Source of the DNA: Fen-999 sp044220545
GTDB taxonomy: Bacteria; Pseudomonadota; Gammaproteobacteria; Burkholderiales; Rhodocyclaceae
DNA length: 64,000 nt
NCBI GenBank assembly: GCA_044220545.1
Contig: JBGAQX010000039.1
Span: 1 to 64,000 of the forward strand
Reading direction: 5' to 3'
This document shows positions 35,230 to 44,560 of this stretch, piece by piece. Each line of letters begins with the position of its first letter. Positions within the stretch are counted from its first letter, which is position 1. The position numbers were made by a program, and so were the translations under genes. The notes below the pieces were generated by a model. The model made no database searches. It worked only from the letters and a program-made list of their open reading frames with translations, and was not told the DNA's origin.

Positions 35230-35507
35230 CAGGCGGCCTTGGTCAGCCCGTGGCGTTTGGCGATGGCTTTGAGTCGACGGTCGAAGTCGGCGCGCTCCGC
35301 ATCATCCTTGAACGAGTCTTCGCGCGCCCAGCGATCAACCTCCTCATCGGTGTAGATTCGCACCGGCAGTACCGCCGCCGGCCGCAACACCAGCGCGCCA
35401 TCCTTTTCCTCGGCCACCACCACCCCGCCCGGCTCGATGCCGAGACGTTTGCGCAACTTCGCCGGGAGTGTGATCTGCCCGCGACCGGAAACGATCAGGT
35501 TGTCCAT
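35229..35507 (-). CDS. AbrB/MazE-type antitoxin
   Basis: This 92-residue protein has a swapped-hairpin AbrB domain at the N-terminus (SGRGQITLPAKLRKRLGIEP, residues ~7-26, then GALVLRP) and a charged, helical C-terminal tail (WAREDSFKDDAERADFDRRL) suited to wrapping the toxin. It should neutralise the downstream PIN protein and repress its own promoter through the perfect palindrome 15 bases upstream. The pair lies inside the leucine operon, on the same strand. Confidence 0.85.
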   Translation of the reverse strand: MDNLIVSGRGQITLPAKLRKRLGIEPGGVVVAEEKDGALVLRPAAVLPVRIYTDEEVDRWAREDSFKDDAERADFDRRLKAIAKRHGLTKAA

Positions 35508-35521
35508 GGTGGCACCTCGAT

Positions 35522-35544
35522 TGCTGAATTACGGAAATTCAGCA
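35522..35544. promoter_or_regulatory. perfect 9-bp inverted repeat, operator of the AbrB/PIN pair
   Basis: TGCTGAATT and AATTCAGCA are exact inverted copies around ACGGA, 15 bases upstream of the antitoxin ATG. On the minus strand a TATGCT hexamer overlaps its edge and could be the -10. This gives the module its own autoregulated promoter within the leucine operon. The 90-base gap holds nothing else clear. Confidence 0.65.
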
Positions 35545-35597
35545 TAGCAAAACCACCGGCGATTCGCCATTGCAATCCGTACCCGCATTGCGGATCG

Positions 35598-37616
35598 TTA
35601 CCGCGAACCTTGGCTTGACGCTTCGAACTCGACCAGCTCGGCCCCGTCGGCGACCTGCTCACCGACCGAGCAGCGGAAGGACTTGACGATTCCGGCGGCG
35701 GGCGCGCAAATCGTGTGCTCCATCTTCATGGCTTCGAGGATCAGCAATGGCGCGCCCTTCTCCACCTTCGCGCCGGGCCGGGCGATGAGCGCGATCACCT
35801 TGCCGGGCATCGGCGCGGTCATGCCGCCCTCGGCACCGCCGCCTTCGCCCGCGTGGAAGAGCGGATCGATGGCGGCCAGCACATGGCAACGCCCGTGCAG
35901 AAAGACGTGCCGCTTCTCGCCCGCCACCACGACCGTCGCGACGGTGCGATTGCCGTCGAAATCGGCGCGCAACTGGCTGCCGGCCTGCAACTCGCCGCTG
36001 GCCGAACTGGTTTGGCCATCGACGTCGAGCAACCACGACCGGTCGCCATAGGCAACCGCCACGGTCTTGTCGCCATCACCATTGCCGTGGCGGAAGACCA
36101 GCTTGCGCCGGGCCGCGCTGTTCAGGCGCCAGCCGTCGCGGCGATGCCAAGGTGAATACGGGTCGGCGTCGAATCGCGCCGCCTCGTCCGCCGCCACCTG
36201 TTCGCGCAGCAGTTCGGCCAGCGCGGCCGCCAGCCAGACTTCCCTGGGCGGCTCGGCGGCCGCCGGAAACAGGAACGCCGTCTGCCGCTCGATCAACCCG
36301 GTGTCGAGGTCGGCCTGGGCGAAAGCCGGACAGCCGACCAGGCGCGAGAGAAAGCCCACGTTGTTGGCCACGCCGACCACGCGATACTGCGCCAGCGCCT
36401 GGAGCATGCGGGCCAACGCCCGCTCTCGGGTTTCGTCCCAGACGATCAGTTTGGCGACCATCGGGTCGTAATGCGGCGAGATTTCGTCGCCCTGCTCGAC
36501 ACCGGTATCGACGCGCACATGGAGCGACTCGCCCGGCGGCGCCAGGTGTACCAGGCGGCCCGTCGAGGGCAGGAAGCCCTTGTCCGGATCTTCGGCATAG
36601 ACACGCGCTTCCAGCGCATGACCACGAATGGCCAATTGCTCCTGCGTCAGCGGCAGCGGTTCGCCGGCGGCGACGCGCAACTGCCACTCGACCAGATCGA
36701 GGCCGGTGATCATTTCCGTTACCGGATGCTCGACCTGGAGCCGGGTGTTCATCTCCATGAAGTAGAAGGCGCCCTGGGCGTCGACGATGAACTCCACCGT
36801 GCCGGCGCCGACATAGCCGACGGCCCGCGCCGCGTCGACGGCGGCCTTGCCCATGACGGCGCGCCGTTCGGCCGTCATGCCCGGCGCGGGGGCCTCTTCG
36901 AGTACCTTCTGGTGGCGCCGCTGCACCGAGCAGTCGCGCTCGAAGAGATGCACGACCTGGCCGTGGCTGTCGCCGAACACCTGCATTTCGATGTGGCGCG
37001 GTCGCTGGAGATACTTCTCGATCAGCACGTGTTCATCGCCAAAACTGGCCCGCGCCTCGCGTTGGCAGGAGGCCAGGGCATCGAGAAATTCCTCGGCCCG
37101 ATGGACGGCGCGCATGCCCTTGCCGCCGCCACCTGCCGCCGCCTTGATGAGCACCGGATAGCCAATCCGGCCGGCCTGTTCCTTCAGGAAGTCCGGCGCC
37201 TGCCCGTCGCCGTGATAGCCCGGAGTGAGCGGCACGCCGGCCCTTTCCATCAGCTTCTTGGCCTCGGACTTCGAGCCCATGGCGTGGATCGCCGCGACCG
37301 GGGGGCCGATGAAGGCAATGCCGTTGGCCGCGCAGGCCTCGGCGAAGGCCTCGTTCTCGGAAAGAAAGCCATAGCCGGGATGAACCGCCTGGGCGCCGGT
37401 CTGCCGGCAGGCGGCGATGATGCGCTCCGCCACCAGGTAGGACTCGCGCGGCGCGGCGTGGCCGATCAGCACCGCCTCGTCGGCCAGGCGCACGTGGCGC
37501 GCGCCGGCATCGGCCTCGGAATACACGGCGACAGTGCGAATGCCCAGGCGGCGGGCGGTCCTGATGACCCGGCAGGCGATCTCGCCACGGTTGGCAACAA
37601 GTATCTTGTCGAACAC
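35598..37616 (-). CDS. liuD: methylcrotonyl-CoA carboxylase biotin-carboxylase (alpha) subunit
   Basis: This 672-residue enzyme has three parts. The biotin carboxylase (1-~450) starts FDKILVANRGEIACRV, with an ATP-grasp loop AAGGGGKGM and the EMNTRLQVEHPVTE active site. A linker follows, then a C-terminal biotinyl domain with EAMKMEH, whose Lys carries biotin. With the liuB product it carboxylates 3-methylcrotonyl-CoA. GTG at 37616 is chosen because the conserved start follows at once; the longer frame overlaps liuC. The 90 bases after it hold the AbrB/PIN promoter. Confidence 0.92.
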   Translation of the reverse strand: MFDKILVANRGEIACRVIRTARRLGIRTVAVYSEADAGARHVRLADEAVLIGHAAPRESYLVAERIIAACRQTGAQAVHPGYGFLSENEAFAEACAANGIAFIGPPVAAIHAMGSKSEAKKLMERAGVPLTPGYHGDGQAPDFLKEQAGRIGYPVLIKAAAGGGGKGMRAVHRAEEFLDALASCQREARASFGDEHVLIEKYLQRPRHIEMQVFGDSHGQVVHLFERDCSVQRRHQKVLEEAPAPGMTAERRAVMGKAAVDAARAVGYVGAGTVEFIVDAQGAFYFMEMNTRLQVEHPVTEMITGLDLVEWQLRVAAGEPLPLTQEQLAIRGHALEARVYAEDPDKGFLPSTGRLVHLAPPGESLHVRVDTGVEQGDEISPHYDPMVAKLIVWDETRERALARMLQALAQYRVVGVANNVGFLSRLVGCPAFAQADLDTGLIERQTAFLFPAAAEPPREVWLAAALAELLREQVAADEAARFDADPYSPWHRRDGWRLNSAARRKLVFRHGNGDGDKTVAVAYGDRSWLLDVDGQTSSASGELQAGSQLRADFDGNRTVATVVVAGEKRHVFLHGRCHVLAAIDPLFHAGEGGGAEGGMTAPMPGKVIALIARPGAKVEKGAPLLILEAMKMEHTICAPAAGIVKSFRCSVGEQVADGAELVEFEASSQGSR

Positions 37617-37623
37617 GGCGCGC

Positions 37624-38412
37624 CTACTCGGGCAGCCAGGCGGGACGGCGCTTTTCGAGGAAGGCGGCCAGGCCTTCGCGCCCCTCCTCGGAAGCGCGGA
37701 CGCTGGCGATGCGGCGCGCGGTGTCATCCATCAGTTCGGCGTCGAGGGGCCGATGCACAACGGCGCGAATCAGGTCCTTGCATTCCGCCAGGGCGCGCGG
37801 GCCGTTCAGCAGCAAGGCATCGACGATCTGGCCGACCGCCAGATCGAGCGCGGCGTCGTCGGCCACCATTTCGTGGATCAAGCCGATGCGATAGGCCTCG
37901 GCGGCGGAAAATCGCTCGCCGGTCAGCATGTAGCGGCGCGCGTGGCGAACACCCATGGCGGCGATGACGTAGGGGCTGATCACGGCCGGAATGATGCCGA
38001 GCCTCACTTCGGAGAAGCGGAACTGGACGTCGAAGGTGGCGATGGCGATGTCGCAGGCGGCCACCAGGCCGACCCCCCCGCCATAGGCCGCCCCCTGGAC
38101 ACGGGCGATGGTCGGCTTGGGCATGGTGGCCAGGCGCTTCAGCATTTCCGCCATCACCCGCGCGTCGCGCTGGTTCTCGTCGGTGCTCAGCCCGGCCGAT
38201 TCCCGCATCCAGCCGAGGTCGGCGCCGGCACAGAAAGTCCCGCCGGCGGCCGACAGCACCACGACACGCACGCTGTCGTCGCGGCTCATGCTGCCCAGGG
38301 CGCGCACCAGTTCCTGGAGCAGCACGTTGTCGAAGGCGTTGTGCCGATCGGCCCGATCGAGGGTGATGATGCCGACGCCGTGGTCGATCTCGATGGCGAT
38401 AGTCTTGTACAT
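37624..38412 (-). CDS. liuC: enoyl-CoA hydratase, methylglutaconyl-CoA hydratase (LiuC)
   Basis: This 262-residue crotonase-fold enzyme has the oxyanion hole provided by GTFCAGADLGWM and QGAAYGGGVGLVAACD, and catalytic acids near FRFSEVRLGIIPAV. Its position between the two carboxylase subunits matches LiuC, which hydrates 3-methylglutaconyl-CoA to HMG-CoA. It starts at ATG ten bases after liuB and ends eight bases before liuD. Confidence 0.9.
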   Translation of the reverse strand: MYKTIAIEIDHGVGIITLDRADRHNAFDNVLLQELVRALGSMSRDDSVRVVVLSAAGGTFCAGADLGWMRESAGLSTDENQRDARVMAEMLKRLATMPKPTIARVQGAAYGGGVGLVAACDIAIATFDVQFRFSEVRLGIIPAVISPYVIAAMGVRHARRYMLTGERFSAAEAYRIGLIHEMVADDAALDLAVGQIVDALLLNGPRALAECKDLIRAVVHRPLDAELMDDTARRIASVRASEEGREGLAAFLEKRRPAWLPE

Positions 38413-38421
38413 GGCGTTCCC

Positions 38422-40029
38422 TTACATCCTGAAGATGCCGAAGGTGGTCCGGTCGATCGGCGCATTGAGCGCCGCCGCAATGCTCAGTCCGAGCACCCGG
38501 CGCGTCTGGGCGGGGTCGACGATGCCGTCGTCCCAGAGGCGCGCGGTGGCGTAGTAGGGGTGGCCCTGAGTCTCGTACTGCGCACGGATCGGCGCCTTGA
38601 AGGCTTCTTCCTCTTCCGCACCCCAGCCTTTGCCGGCCGCCTCCAGACCGTCGCGCTTGACGGTGGCCAGCACGCTGGCGGCCTGCTCGCCACCCATCAC
38701 CGAAATGCGCGTGTTCGGCCAGGTCCACAACAGGCGCGGCGAGTAGGCGCGGCCGCACATGCCGTAGTTGCCGGCGCCGAAGGAGCCACCGATCAGCACG
38801 GTGAATTTCGGCACCGCCGCCGTCGCCACCGCCGTGACCATCTTGGCGCCGTCGCGGGCGATGCCGCCATTCTCGTACTTGCGGCCGACCATGAAGCCGG
38901 TGATGTTCTGCAGGAACACCAGTGGAATGCCGCGCTGCGCGCACAACTCGATGAAGTGGGCACCCTTCAGCGCCGACTCGGAAAACAGGATGCCGTTGTT
39001 GGCGACGATTCCCACCGGGTAACCATGCAGGCGCGCGAAGCCGGTGACCAGGGTCGCGCCGTAGCGCGCCTTGAACTCGTCGAAGCGCGAACCGTCGACC
39101 AGGCGGGCGATCACCTCGCGCACATCGTAGGGTTTGCGGGTGTCGGCGGGAATCACCCCGTAAAGCTCTTCGGTGGCGTAGCGCGGCTCTTCGGGCGCCG
39201 CGCGATCCAGGGTCACCGGCTTGATCCGGTTCAGGTTGGCGACGATGCGCCGGGCAATCGACAAGGCGTGATGGTCGTTCTCGGCCAGATGGTCGGCCAC
39301 GCCGGAGACTCTTGTGTGCACGTCGCCGCCGCCGAGATCCTCGGCCGTCACCACTTCGCCGGTGGCGGCCTTGACCAGTGGCGGGCCGCCGAGAAAGATG
39401 GTGCCCTGGTTGCGGACAATCACCGTCTCGTCGCTCATCGCCGGCACGTAGGCGCCGCCCGCCGTGCAGGAACCCATGACCACGGCGATCTGCGGAATGC
39501 CCCGGGCGCTCATGTGGGCCTGGTTGAAGAAGATGCGACCGAAGTGGTCGCGGTCGGGGAAGACCTCGTCCTGCATGGGCAGGAAGGCACCGCCGGAATC
39601 GACCAGATACAGGCAGGGCAGATGGTTCTCCAGGGCGATCTCCTGCGCCCGCAGGTGCTTCTTCACCGTCATCGGGTAGTACGTGCCGCCCTTGACCGTG
39701 GCGTCGTTGGCGACGATGACGCACTCGACGCCGGAAACACGCCCGATGCCCGTCACGACCCCCGCCGCCGCGATGTCACCGCCATACATGCCCCAGGCCG
39801 CCATGGCCGACAGCTCGAGGAAGGGCGCGCCCGGATCGAGCAACTGGTCGATGCGATCCCGCGCCAGCAACTTGCCGCGCGCCAGGTGCTTCCGGCGGGC
39901 ATCGTCCGAACCGCCCAGGGCGACGTCCGCCGCCCGCGCCTTGAGATCCGCCACCAGCGCGCGCATCGCCGCGTCGTTGGCGCGGAAATCGTCGGCGCGG
40001 ACGTTCAGTTTCGAGGCAATGACCGACAC
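38422..40029 (-). CDS. liuB: methylcrotonyl-CoA carboxylase carboxyltransferase (beta) subunit
   Basis: This 535-residue carboxyltransferase has two crotonase-like halves. The N-half shows ARGKLLARDRI, LVDSGGAFLP and MGSCTAGGAYVPAMSDE. The C-half shows FLQNITGFMVGRKYE, KFTVLIGGSFGAGNYGM and SVMGGEQAASVL, which are typical of MCC-beta rather than propionyl- or acetyl-CoA carboxylases. The hexamer core receives carboxybiotin from LiuD. It abuts the DsbA-like isomerase gene upstream with no gap. Confidence 0.94.
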   Translation of the reverse strand: MSVIASKLNVRADDFRANDAAMRALVADLKARAADVALGGSDDARRKHLARGKLLARDRIDQLLDPGAPFLELSAMAAWGMYGGDIAAAGVVTGIGRVSGVECVIVANDATVKGGTYYPMTVKKHLRAQEIALENHLPCLYLVDSGGAFLPMQDEVFPDRDHFGRIFFNQAHMSARGIPQIAVVMGSCTAGGAYVPAMSDETVIVRNQGTIFLGGPPLVKAATGEVVTAEDLGGGDVHTRVSGVADHLAENDHHALSIARRIVANLNRIKPVTLDRAAPEEPRYATEELYGVIPADTRKPYDVREVIARLVDGSRFDEFKARYGATLVTGFARLHGYPVGIVANNGILFSESALKGAHFIELCAQRGIPLVFLQNITGFMVGRKYENGGIARDGAKMVTAVATAAVPKFTVLIGGSFGAGNYGMCGRAYSPRLLWTWPNTRISVMGGEQAASVLATVKRDGLEAAGKGWGAEEEEAFKAPIRAQYETQGHPYYATARLWDDGIVDPAQTRRVLGLSIAAALNAPIDRTTFGIFRM

Positions 40030-40632
40030 TCAGAATCCCCCGCGTTCCAGCCACTGCTCGACTTGCGGCAGGCGGTCCGCGCCCCAGAACGGCTCGCCAT
40101 CGACAACGATCCAGGGCGCGCCGAACATGCCCAGGGCGATGGCGGCGTCGGTTTCCTTGCGCAGGCGTTCCTTGATCGCCGGCTCCTCGAGCGCGGAGGA
40201 CAAGGGAGCGGGCTCGACGCCGAGCAGCGCGGCCATGTGCAGCACCGAGGACGGTTCGGAGATGTCGTGACCTTCGGCGAAATAGGCGCGGAACACCGCA
40301 TGGGCGAACTGGCGGGCCAGGGCCTCATCGCGGTCGTGCAGCCAGTAGTAGGCGCGCGCCGCCGCCACGGTGGCGACGGGAAAGCGCATCGGCATGCGAA
40401 AGGGCACATCGAGAAAACGTGCCGAACGGACGATATCGCGCAGGCTGTAGTCGTGCATGCCGGGCTGGCGCACCAGCGGCAGCGTGCCGAGGCCCTTGAA
40501 GATCACCCCGAGCAGGATGGGATGCCAGCGTACCTCGCGGTCGAAGCGCCCGGCGAGCGCGTCGATCTTCTCGCTGGCCAGATACGAATATGGCGAGGAG
40601 AAGTCGAAATAGAAATCGATCGGTTCGGCCAT
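40030..40632 (-). CDS. DsbA-fold 2-hydroxychromene-2-carboxylate isomerase-like protein
   Basis: This 200-residue protein is of the kappa-GST/DsbA family. IDFYFDFSSPYSYLASEKID carries the Ser that replaces the CxxC in this branch, and the C-terminal FGAPWIVVDGEPFWGADRL is typical. HCCA isomerases use glutathione to isomerise aromatic pathway products; members embedded in acyl-CoA operons have no proven substrate. It sits between an acyl-CoA dehydrogenase and liuB, with four and zero bases to them, so it is co-translated. Confidence 0.85.
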   Translation of the reverse strand: MAEPIDFYFDFSSPYSYLASEKIDALAGRFDREVRWHPILLGVIFKGLGTLPLVRQPGMHDYSLRDIVRSARFLDVPFRMPMRFPVATVAAARAYYWLHDRDEALARQFAHAVFRAYFAEGHDISEPSSVLHMAALLGVEPAPLSSALEEPAIKERLRKETDAAIALGMFGAPWIVVDGEPFWGADRLPQVEQWLERGGF

Positions 40633-40636
40633 GCGT

Positions 40637-41724
40637 TCACTCCTCCGCCAGGGCTCGGCCGATCACCAGTCGCTGGATGTCGGAAGCACCCTCGTAGATT
40701 TGACAGACCCGGACATCCCGGTAGATGCGCTCCACCGGAAAGTCGGCCACGACCCCGTAGCCGCCATGAATCTGAATGGCATCGGAGCATACCCGTTCCG
40801 CCATCTCGGAGGCGAACAGTTTGGCCATCGAGGCTTCCTTCAGGCAGGGCCGATCGGCATCGCGCAGGCTGGCGGCATGCCAGACCAGCTGCCGCGCCGC
40901 CTCGATGCGCGTCGCCATGTCGGCCAGGCGAAAACTGACGGCCTGGTGTTCGATGATCGGCTTGCCGAACGCCACCCGCTCCCGGGCGTAGCGCAGCGCG
41001 GCTTCCAGCGCCGCGCGGGCCATGCCCACCGATTGGGCGGCAATGCCGATGCGGCCAGCCTCCAGATTCGACAGGGCGATGCGGTAACCGTCGCCTTCCT
41101 TGCCGAGCAGATGGTCGGCGCCAATCCGGCAGTCCTCGAAAAGGATCTGCGCCGTGTCGGAGGCACGCTGGCCAAGCTTGTCCTCCAGCCGGGCGACGAC
41201 GTAGCCGGGCGTGTCGGTGGGCACCACGAAGCACGAGATCCCCCGCTTGCCGGCGGCCGGATCGGTGACGGCAAAGACGATGGCGATCCGGGCATTGCTG
41301 CCCGAGGTGATGAACTGCTTGACGCCGTTCAGCACCCACGCATCGCCGTCCCGAACCGCCCTGGTCTTGATGGCGGACGCGTCGGAACCGACATGCGGCT
41401 CGGTCAGGCAGAAGCAGCCGAGCAGCGCACCCGAAGCGGCGCCCTTCAGCCAGCGTTCCTTTTGCTCGTCGGTGCCATAGCGATTCAGGATGCCGCAGAC
41501 CAGCGAGTTCTGCACTGACAGGATGGTCGAGGTGGCGCCGTCGCCGGCGGCGATCTCTTCCAGCGCCACGGCAAGCGAGACATAGTCGAGGGCCGCGCCG
41601 CCCCAGCGTTCCGGCACCACCATGCCCCAGACACCCAAAGCGGCCAGTTCCGCCAGCGGTTCGCGCGGAAACACCGAACCCGCAAGGTGTCGCGGATCAG
41701 CCCTTGCTCCTCGGTAAGCATCAT
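40637..41724 (-). pseudogene. acyl-CoA dehydrogenase with N-terminal deletion/frameshift
   Basis: The 345 residues from the GTG at 41674 (start FPREPLAELAALGVWG) are an almost complete acyl-CoA dehydrogenase: FCLTEPHVGSDAS for FAD, the DAIQIHGGYGVV end motif and IYEGASDIQRL. The natural N-terminus is in another frame: ATGATG at 41724 gives MMLTEEQGLIRDTLR and then runs into nonsense. About 15-20 residues of the first helices and the reading frame are missing at ~41675-41680. Either it is inactive, or the GTG form is made without its first helices. The original start lies five bases after the thiolase stop. Confidence 0.7.
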
Positions 41725-41728
41725 GGCG

Positions 41729-42910
41729 TCAGACCATCTCGACGCCGACGGCGACCGCCTCGCCGCCACCGATGCACAAACTGGCGATACCGCGCTTGCC
41801 GCCGTACTTGCGCAGCGCGCCCAGCAGGGTGACGAGAATGCGGCAGCCCGATGCGCCGATGGGATGGCCGAGCGCGCAGGCGCCGCCGTGGACGTTTACC
41901 TTTGCCGCCGGCAGTTGCAGATCCCGCATGGCTGCCATGGTGACGACGGCGAAGGCCTCGTTGATTTCGTAGCAATCGATGCTCTCCGCCGTCCAGCCAA
42001 TTTTGGCGAAGAGTTTTTGCATGGCAAAGACCGGCGCGGTGGTAAAGAGATTGGGTTCCTGGGCATGCGTGGCGTGGCCGACGATGCGGGCCAGCGGCGC
42101 GAGGCCCAGCGCCCTGGCCTTCGATTCGCGCATAAGCACGACGGCGGCGGCGCCATCGGAGATCGACGACGAGTTGGCGGCGGTCACCGTACCGTCTTTC
42201 CTGAACGCCGGCTTGAGACCCGGAATCTTGTCCAGCTGGGCCTTCCCGGGCTGCTCGTCCTGGTCGACGACCACATCGCCCTTGCGGCCGGCGATCGTCA
42301 CCGGAGCCACTTCCCAGGCGAACGAGCCGTCCTTGATCGCCTGCTGGGCGCGCGTGGTGGAACGGATGGCGAATTCGTCCTGCGCCTCGCGCGTGAAGCC
42401 GTACTGCTCGGCGCACTCCTCGGCGAAGGTGCCCATCAGGCGGCCTTTCTGGTAGGCGTCCTCGAGGCCGTCGAAGAACATGTGGTCGAGCAGTTGGCCG
42501 TGGCCGAGCCGGTAACCGCCGCGCGCCTTGGGCAGCAGATAGGGCGCGTTGCTCATCGACTCCATGCCGCCGGCGACGCCGACTTCATAGCTACCGGCGA
42601 GCAGGCTGTCGTGCATCAGCATCACAGCCTTCAACGCCGAACCGCAGACCTTGTGCACCGTGGTGCAGCCGGCCGACAGCGGCAGCCCGGCACCGAGCGC
42701 CGCCTGGCGCGCCGGCGCCTGGCCGACGCCGGCCTGTAGCACGTTGCCGAACACGACTTCCTCGACCTGCTCGGGCCTGATGCCGGCGCGTTCTACGGCA
42801 GCCTTGATGGCGACGGCGCCAAGCTGCGGTGCCGTCAGCGAATTGAAATTGCCCTGAAATCCGCCCATTGGCGTGCGGGCGGCGGAGACGATGACGACCG
42901 GGTCGTTCAT
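41729..42910 (-). CDS. acetyl-CoA C-acyltransferase (thiolase)
   Basis: This 393-residue thiolase II has the nucleophile in TTVHKVCGSALKAVM (Cys ~89), the NEAFAVV motif, GGACALGHPIGASGCRI with the catalytic His, and the second Cys in ASLCIGGGEAVAV. It can condense acetyl-CoA to acetoacetyl-CoA or thiolyse it, tying leucine degradation to PHB synthesis. GGAG lies six bases before the ATG. It follows liuA by 11 bases. Confidence 0.92.
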   Translation of the reverse strand: MNDPVVIVSAARTPMGGFQGNFNSLTAPQLGAVAIKAAVERAGIRPEQVEEVVFGNVLQAGVGQAPARQAALGAGLPLSAGCTTVHKVCGSALKAVMLMHDSLLAGSYEVGVAGGMESMSNAPYLLPKARGGYRLGHGQLLDHMFFDGLEDAYQKGRLMGTFAEECAEQYGFTREAQDEFAIRSTTRAQQAIKDGSFAWEVAPVTIAGRKGDVVVDQDEQPGKAQLDKIPGLKPAFRKDGTVTAANSSSISDGAAAVVLMRESKARALGLAPLARIVGHATHAQEPNLFTTAPVFAMQKLFAKIGWTAESIDCYEINEAFAVVTMAAMRDLQLPAAKVNVHGGACALGHPIGASGCRILVTLLGALRKYGGKRGIASLCIGGGEAVAVGVEMV

Positions 42911-42921
42911 GACAAGCTCCT

Positions 42922-44088
42922 TCAGGCCGTCTCCGCGAACAGTTCTCGGCCGATCAGCATGCGACGGATTTCGGAGGTGCCGGCGCCGATTTCGTAGAGC
43001 TTGGCGTCGCGCCAGAGGCGGCCGGTCGGGTATTCGTTGATGTAGCCGTTGCCGCCGAGCACCTGGATCGCTTCGCCGGCCATCCAGGTCGCCTTCTCGG
43101 CACTGTAGAGAATGGCGCCGGCGGCGTCCTTGCGCAGCGTGCGCGCGTGATCGGCGGCGTCGCAGGCCCGGCCGACCGCATAGACATAGGCCCGGCAAGC
43201 CTGCCAGGTGGTGTACATGTCGGCCACCTTGCCCTGCATGAGCTGGAATTCGCCGATCGCCTGGCCGAACTGCTTGCGGTCGTGCAGGTAGGGAACGACG
43301 ACATCCATGCACGCGGCCATGATGCCGAGCGGGCCGCCCGAGAGCACGGCGCGCTCGTAGTCGAGGCCGGACATCAGTACCTTGACGCCATTGCCCTCGC
43401 CGCCGAGCACGTTTTCCGCCGGCACCTCGCAGTCCTCGAAAAAGAGCGGATGGGTGTTGGAGCCGCGCATACCCAGTTTGTCGAGGTGGCTGCCGTGGCT
43501 GAAGCCCTTCATCCCTTTCTCGACGATGAAGGCGGTCATGCCCTTGGCGCCCGCCGCCGGATCGGTCTTCGCGTAGACGACGAGGGTGTCGGCGTCGCCG
43601 CCGTTGGTGATCCACATCTTGCTGCCGTTGAGGACGTAGCGGTCGCCCCGCTTGTCGGCCTTCAGCTTCATCGACACCACGTCGGAGCCGGCATTCGGCT
43701 CCGACATCGCCAGCGCGCCGACGTGCTCGCCCAAGATCAACCGGGGCAGGTACCGCTGCCGCTGCGCGTCGCTGCCATTGCGGTTGATCTGGTTCACGCA
43801 CAGGTTCGAATGCGCACCGTACGAGAGACCGACCGAAGCTGAGGCGCGCGAAATCTCTTCCATGGCGATGATGTGCGCCAGGTAGCCCATGCCGGTGCCG
43901 CCATGTTCCTCGCCGACGGTCATGCCCAACAGGCCCATGCCGCCAAGTTTGCGCCACAGGTCGGCGGGGAACTCGTTGTCGCGGTCGACCTCGGCGGCCC
44001 GGGGCGCGATCTCCCCCCGGGCGAAGTCGCGCACGGCGTCGCGCAGGGCGTCGAGGTCTGCCCCGAGATGGAAGTTGAGGTCGTTCAT
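42922..44088 (-). CDS. liuA: isovaleryl-CoA dehydrogenase (LiuA)
   Basis: This 388-residue FAD enzyme starts with the expected helices (ALRDAVRDFARGEIAPRA), then LAMSEPNAGSDVVSM and WITNGGDADTLVVYAK for FAD, and AIQVLGGNGYINEYP near the C-terminus. The catalytic Glu of isovaleryl-CoA dehydrogenases lies in the SGLDYERAVLSGGPLG segment, which is present. It converts isovaleryl-CoA to 3-methylcrotonyl-CoA. The ATG at 44088 overlaps the thioesterase stop. Confidence 0.93.
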   Translation of the reverse strand: MNDLNFHLGADLDALRDAVRDFARGEIAPRAAEVDRDNEFPADLWRKLGGMGLLGMTVGEEHGGTGMGYLAHIIAMEEISRASASVGLSYGAHSNLCVNQINRNGSDAQRQRYLPRLILGEHVGALAMSEPNAGSDVVSMKLKADKRGDRYVLNGSKMWITNGGDADTLVVYAKTDPAAGAKGMTAFIVEKGMKGFSHGSHLDKLGMRGSNTHPLFFEDCEVPAENVLGGEGNGVKVLMSGLDYERAVLSGGPLGIMAACMDVVVPYLHDRKQFGQAIGEFQLMQGKVADMYTTWQACRAYVYAVGRACDAADHARTLRKDAAGAILYSAEKATWMAGEAIQVLGGNGYINEYPTGRLWRDAKLYEIGAGTSEIRRMLIGRELFAETA

Positions 44089-44543
44089 GTCTCCGCCTTT
44101 CCGTGCATGGTCATCAGGGTCTGCTGCATGGTGGCGCAGTGGGTCAGCTTGTCGCCCTTGACCACATAGGCCTCGCCGCGCGTGATCACCAGCGTCTTGC
44201 CGGGCTTGATCACTTCGCCGGTGGCGATCAACAGTTCGCCGTCGCCTGGCGCGAGCAGGTTCAGCTTGAACTCCACCGACAGCACCGAGCTGTCCTCCGG
44301 CATGAGGGTGAAGCCGGCATAGCCGGCCGCGCTGTCCACCACCGTCGAGATGATGCCGGCGTGGAAGTAGCCATGCTGCTGGGTGAGCTCGGGCCGCCAG
44401 GGCAGGCGGATCTCGCACCAGCCGGGGCGCAGTTCCGCCAAGTCGGCCCCGATGTAGCCCATGACCCCCTGGCGGGCGAAGCTGGCCCTGACCTTGGCTT
44501 CCCAATCGGCATCCTTCGGCTCGAACGAGCGTGTCTTGTGCAT
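44085..44543 (-). CDS. PaaI-type hotdog thioesterase
   Basis: This 152-residue hotdog-fold protein has the motif HGYFHAGIISTVVDSAAGYAG (catalytic His-Gly-Gly variant with Asp in VVDSA). It hydrolyses acyl- or aryl-CoA esters and probably rescues CoA when intermediates accumulate. It is the first gene of the leucine operon: AGGAGG precedes its ATG, and the LiuR-type promoter lies 18-47 bases upstream of the start. Confidence 0.88.
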   Translation of the reverse strand: MHKTRSFEPKDADWEAKVRASFARQGVMGYIGADLAELRPGWCEIRLPWRPELTQQHGYFHAGIISTVVDSAAGYAGFTLMPEDSSVLSVEFKLNLLAPGDGELLIATGEVIKPGKTLVITRGEAYVVKGDKLTHCATMQQTLMTMHGKAET

Positions 44544-44560
44544 GACTCCTCCTGGATACG

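Noticed and set aside
37534..40938. 1,134-codon open frame on the plus strand across the leucine operon
   Set aside because: Antisense to liuC, liuB and neighbours; composition rich in His, Gly, Arg and Ala without recognisable motifs.
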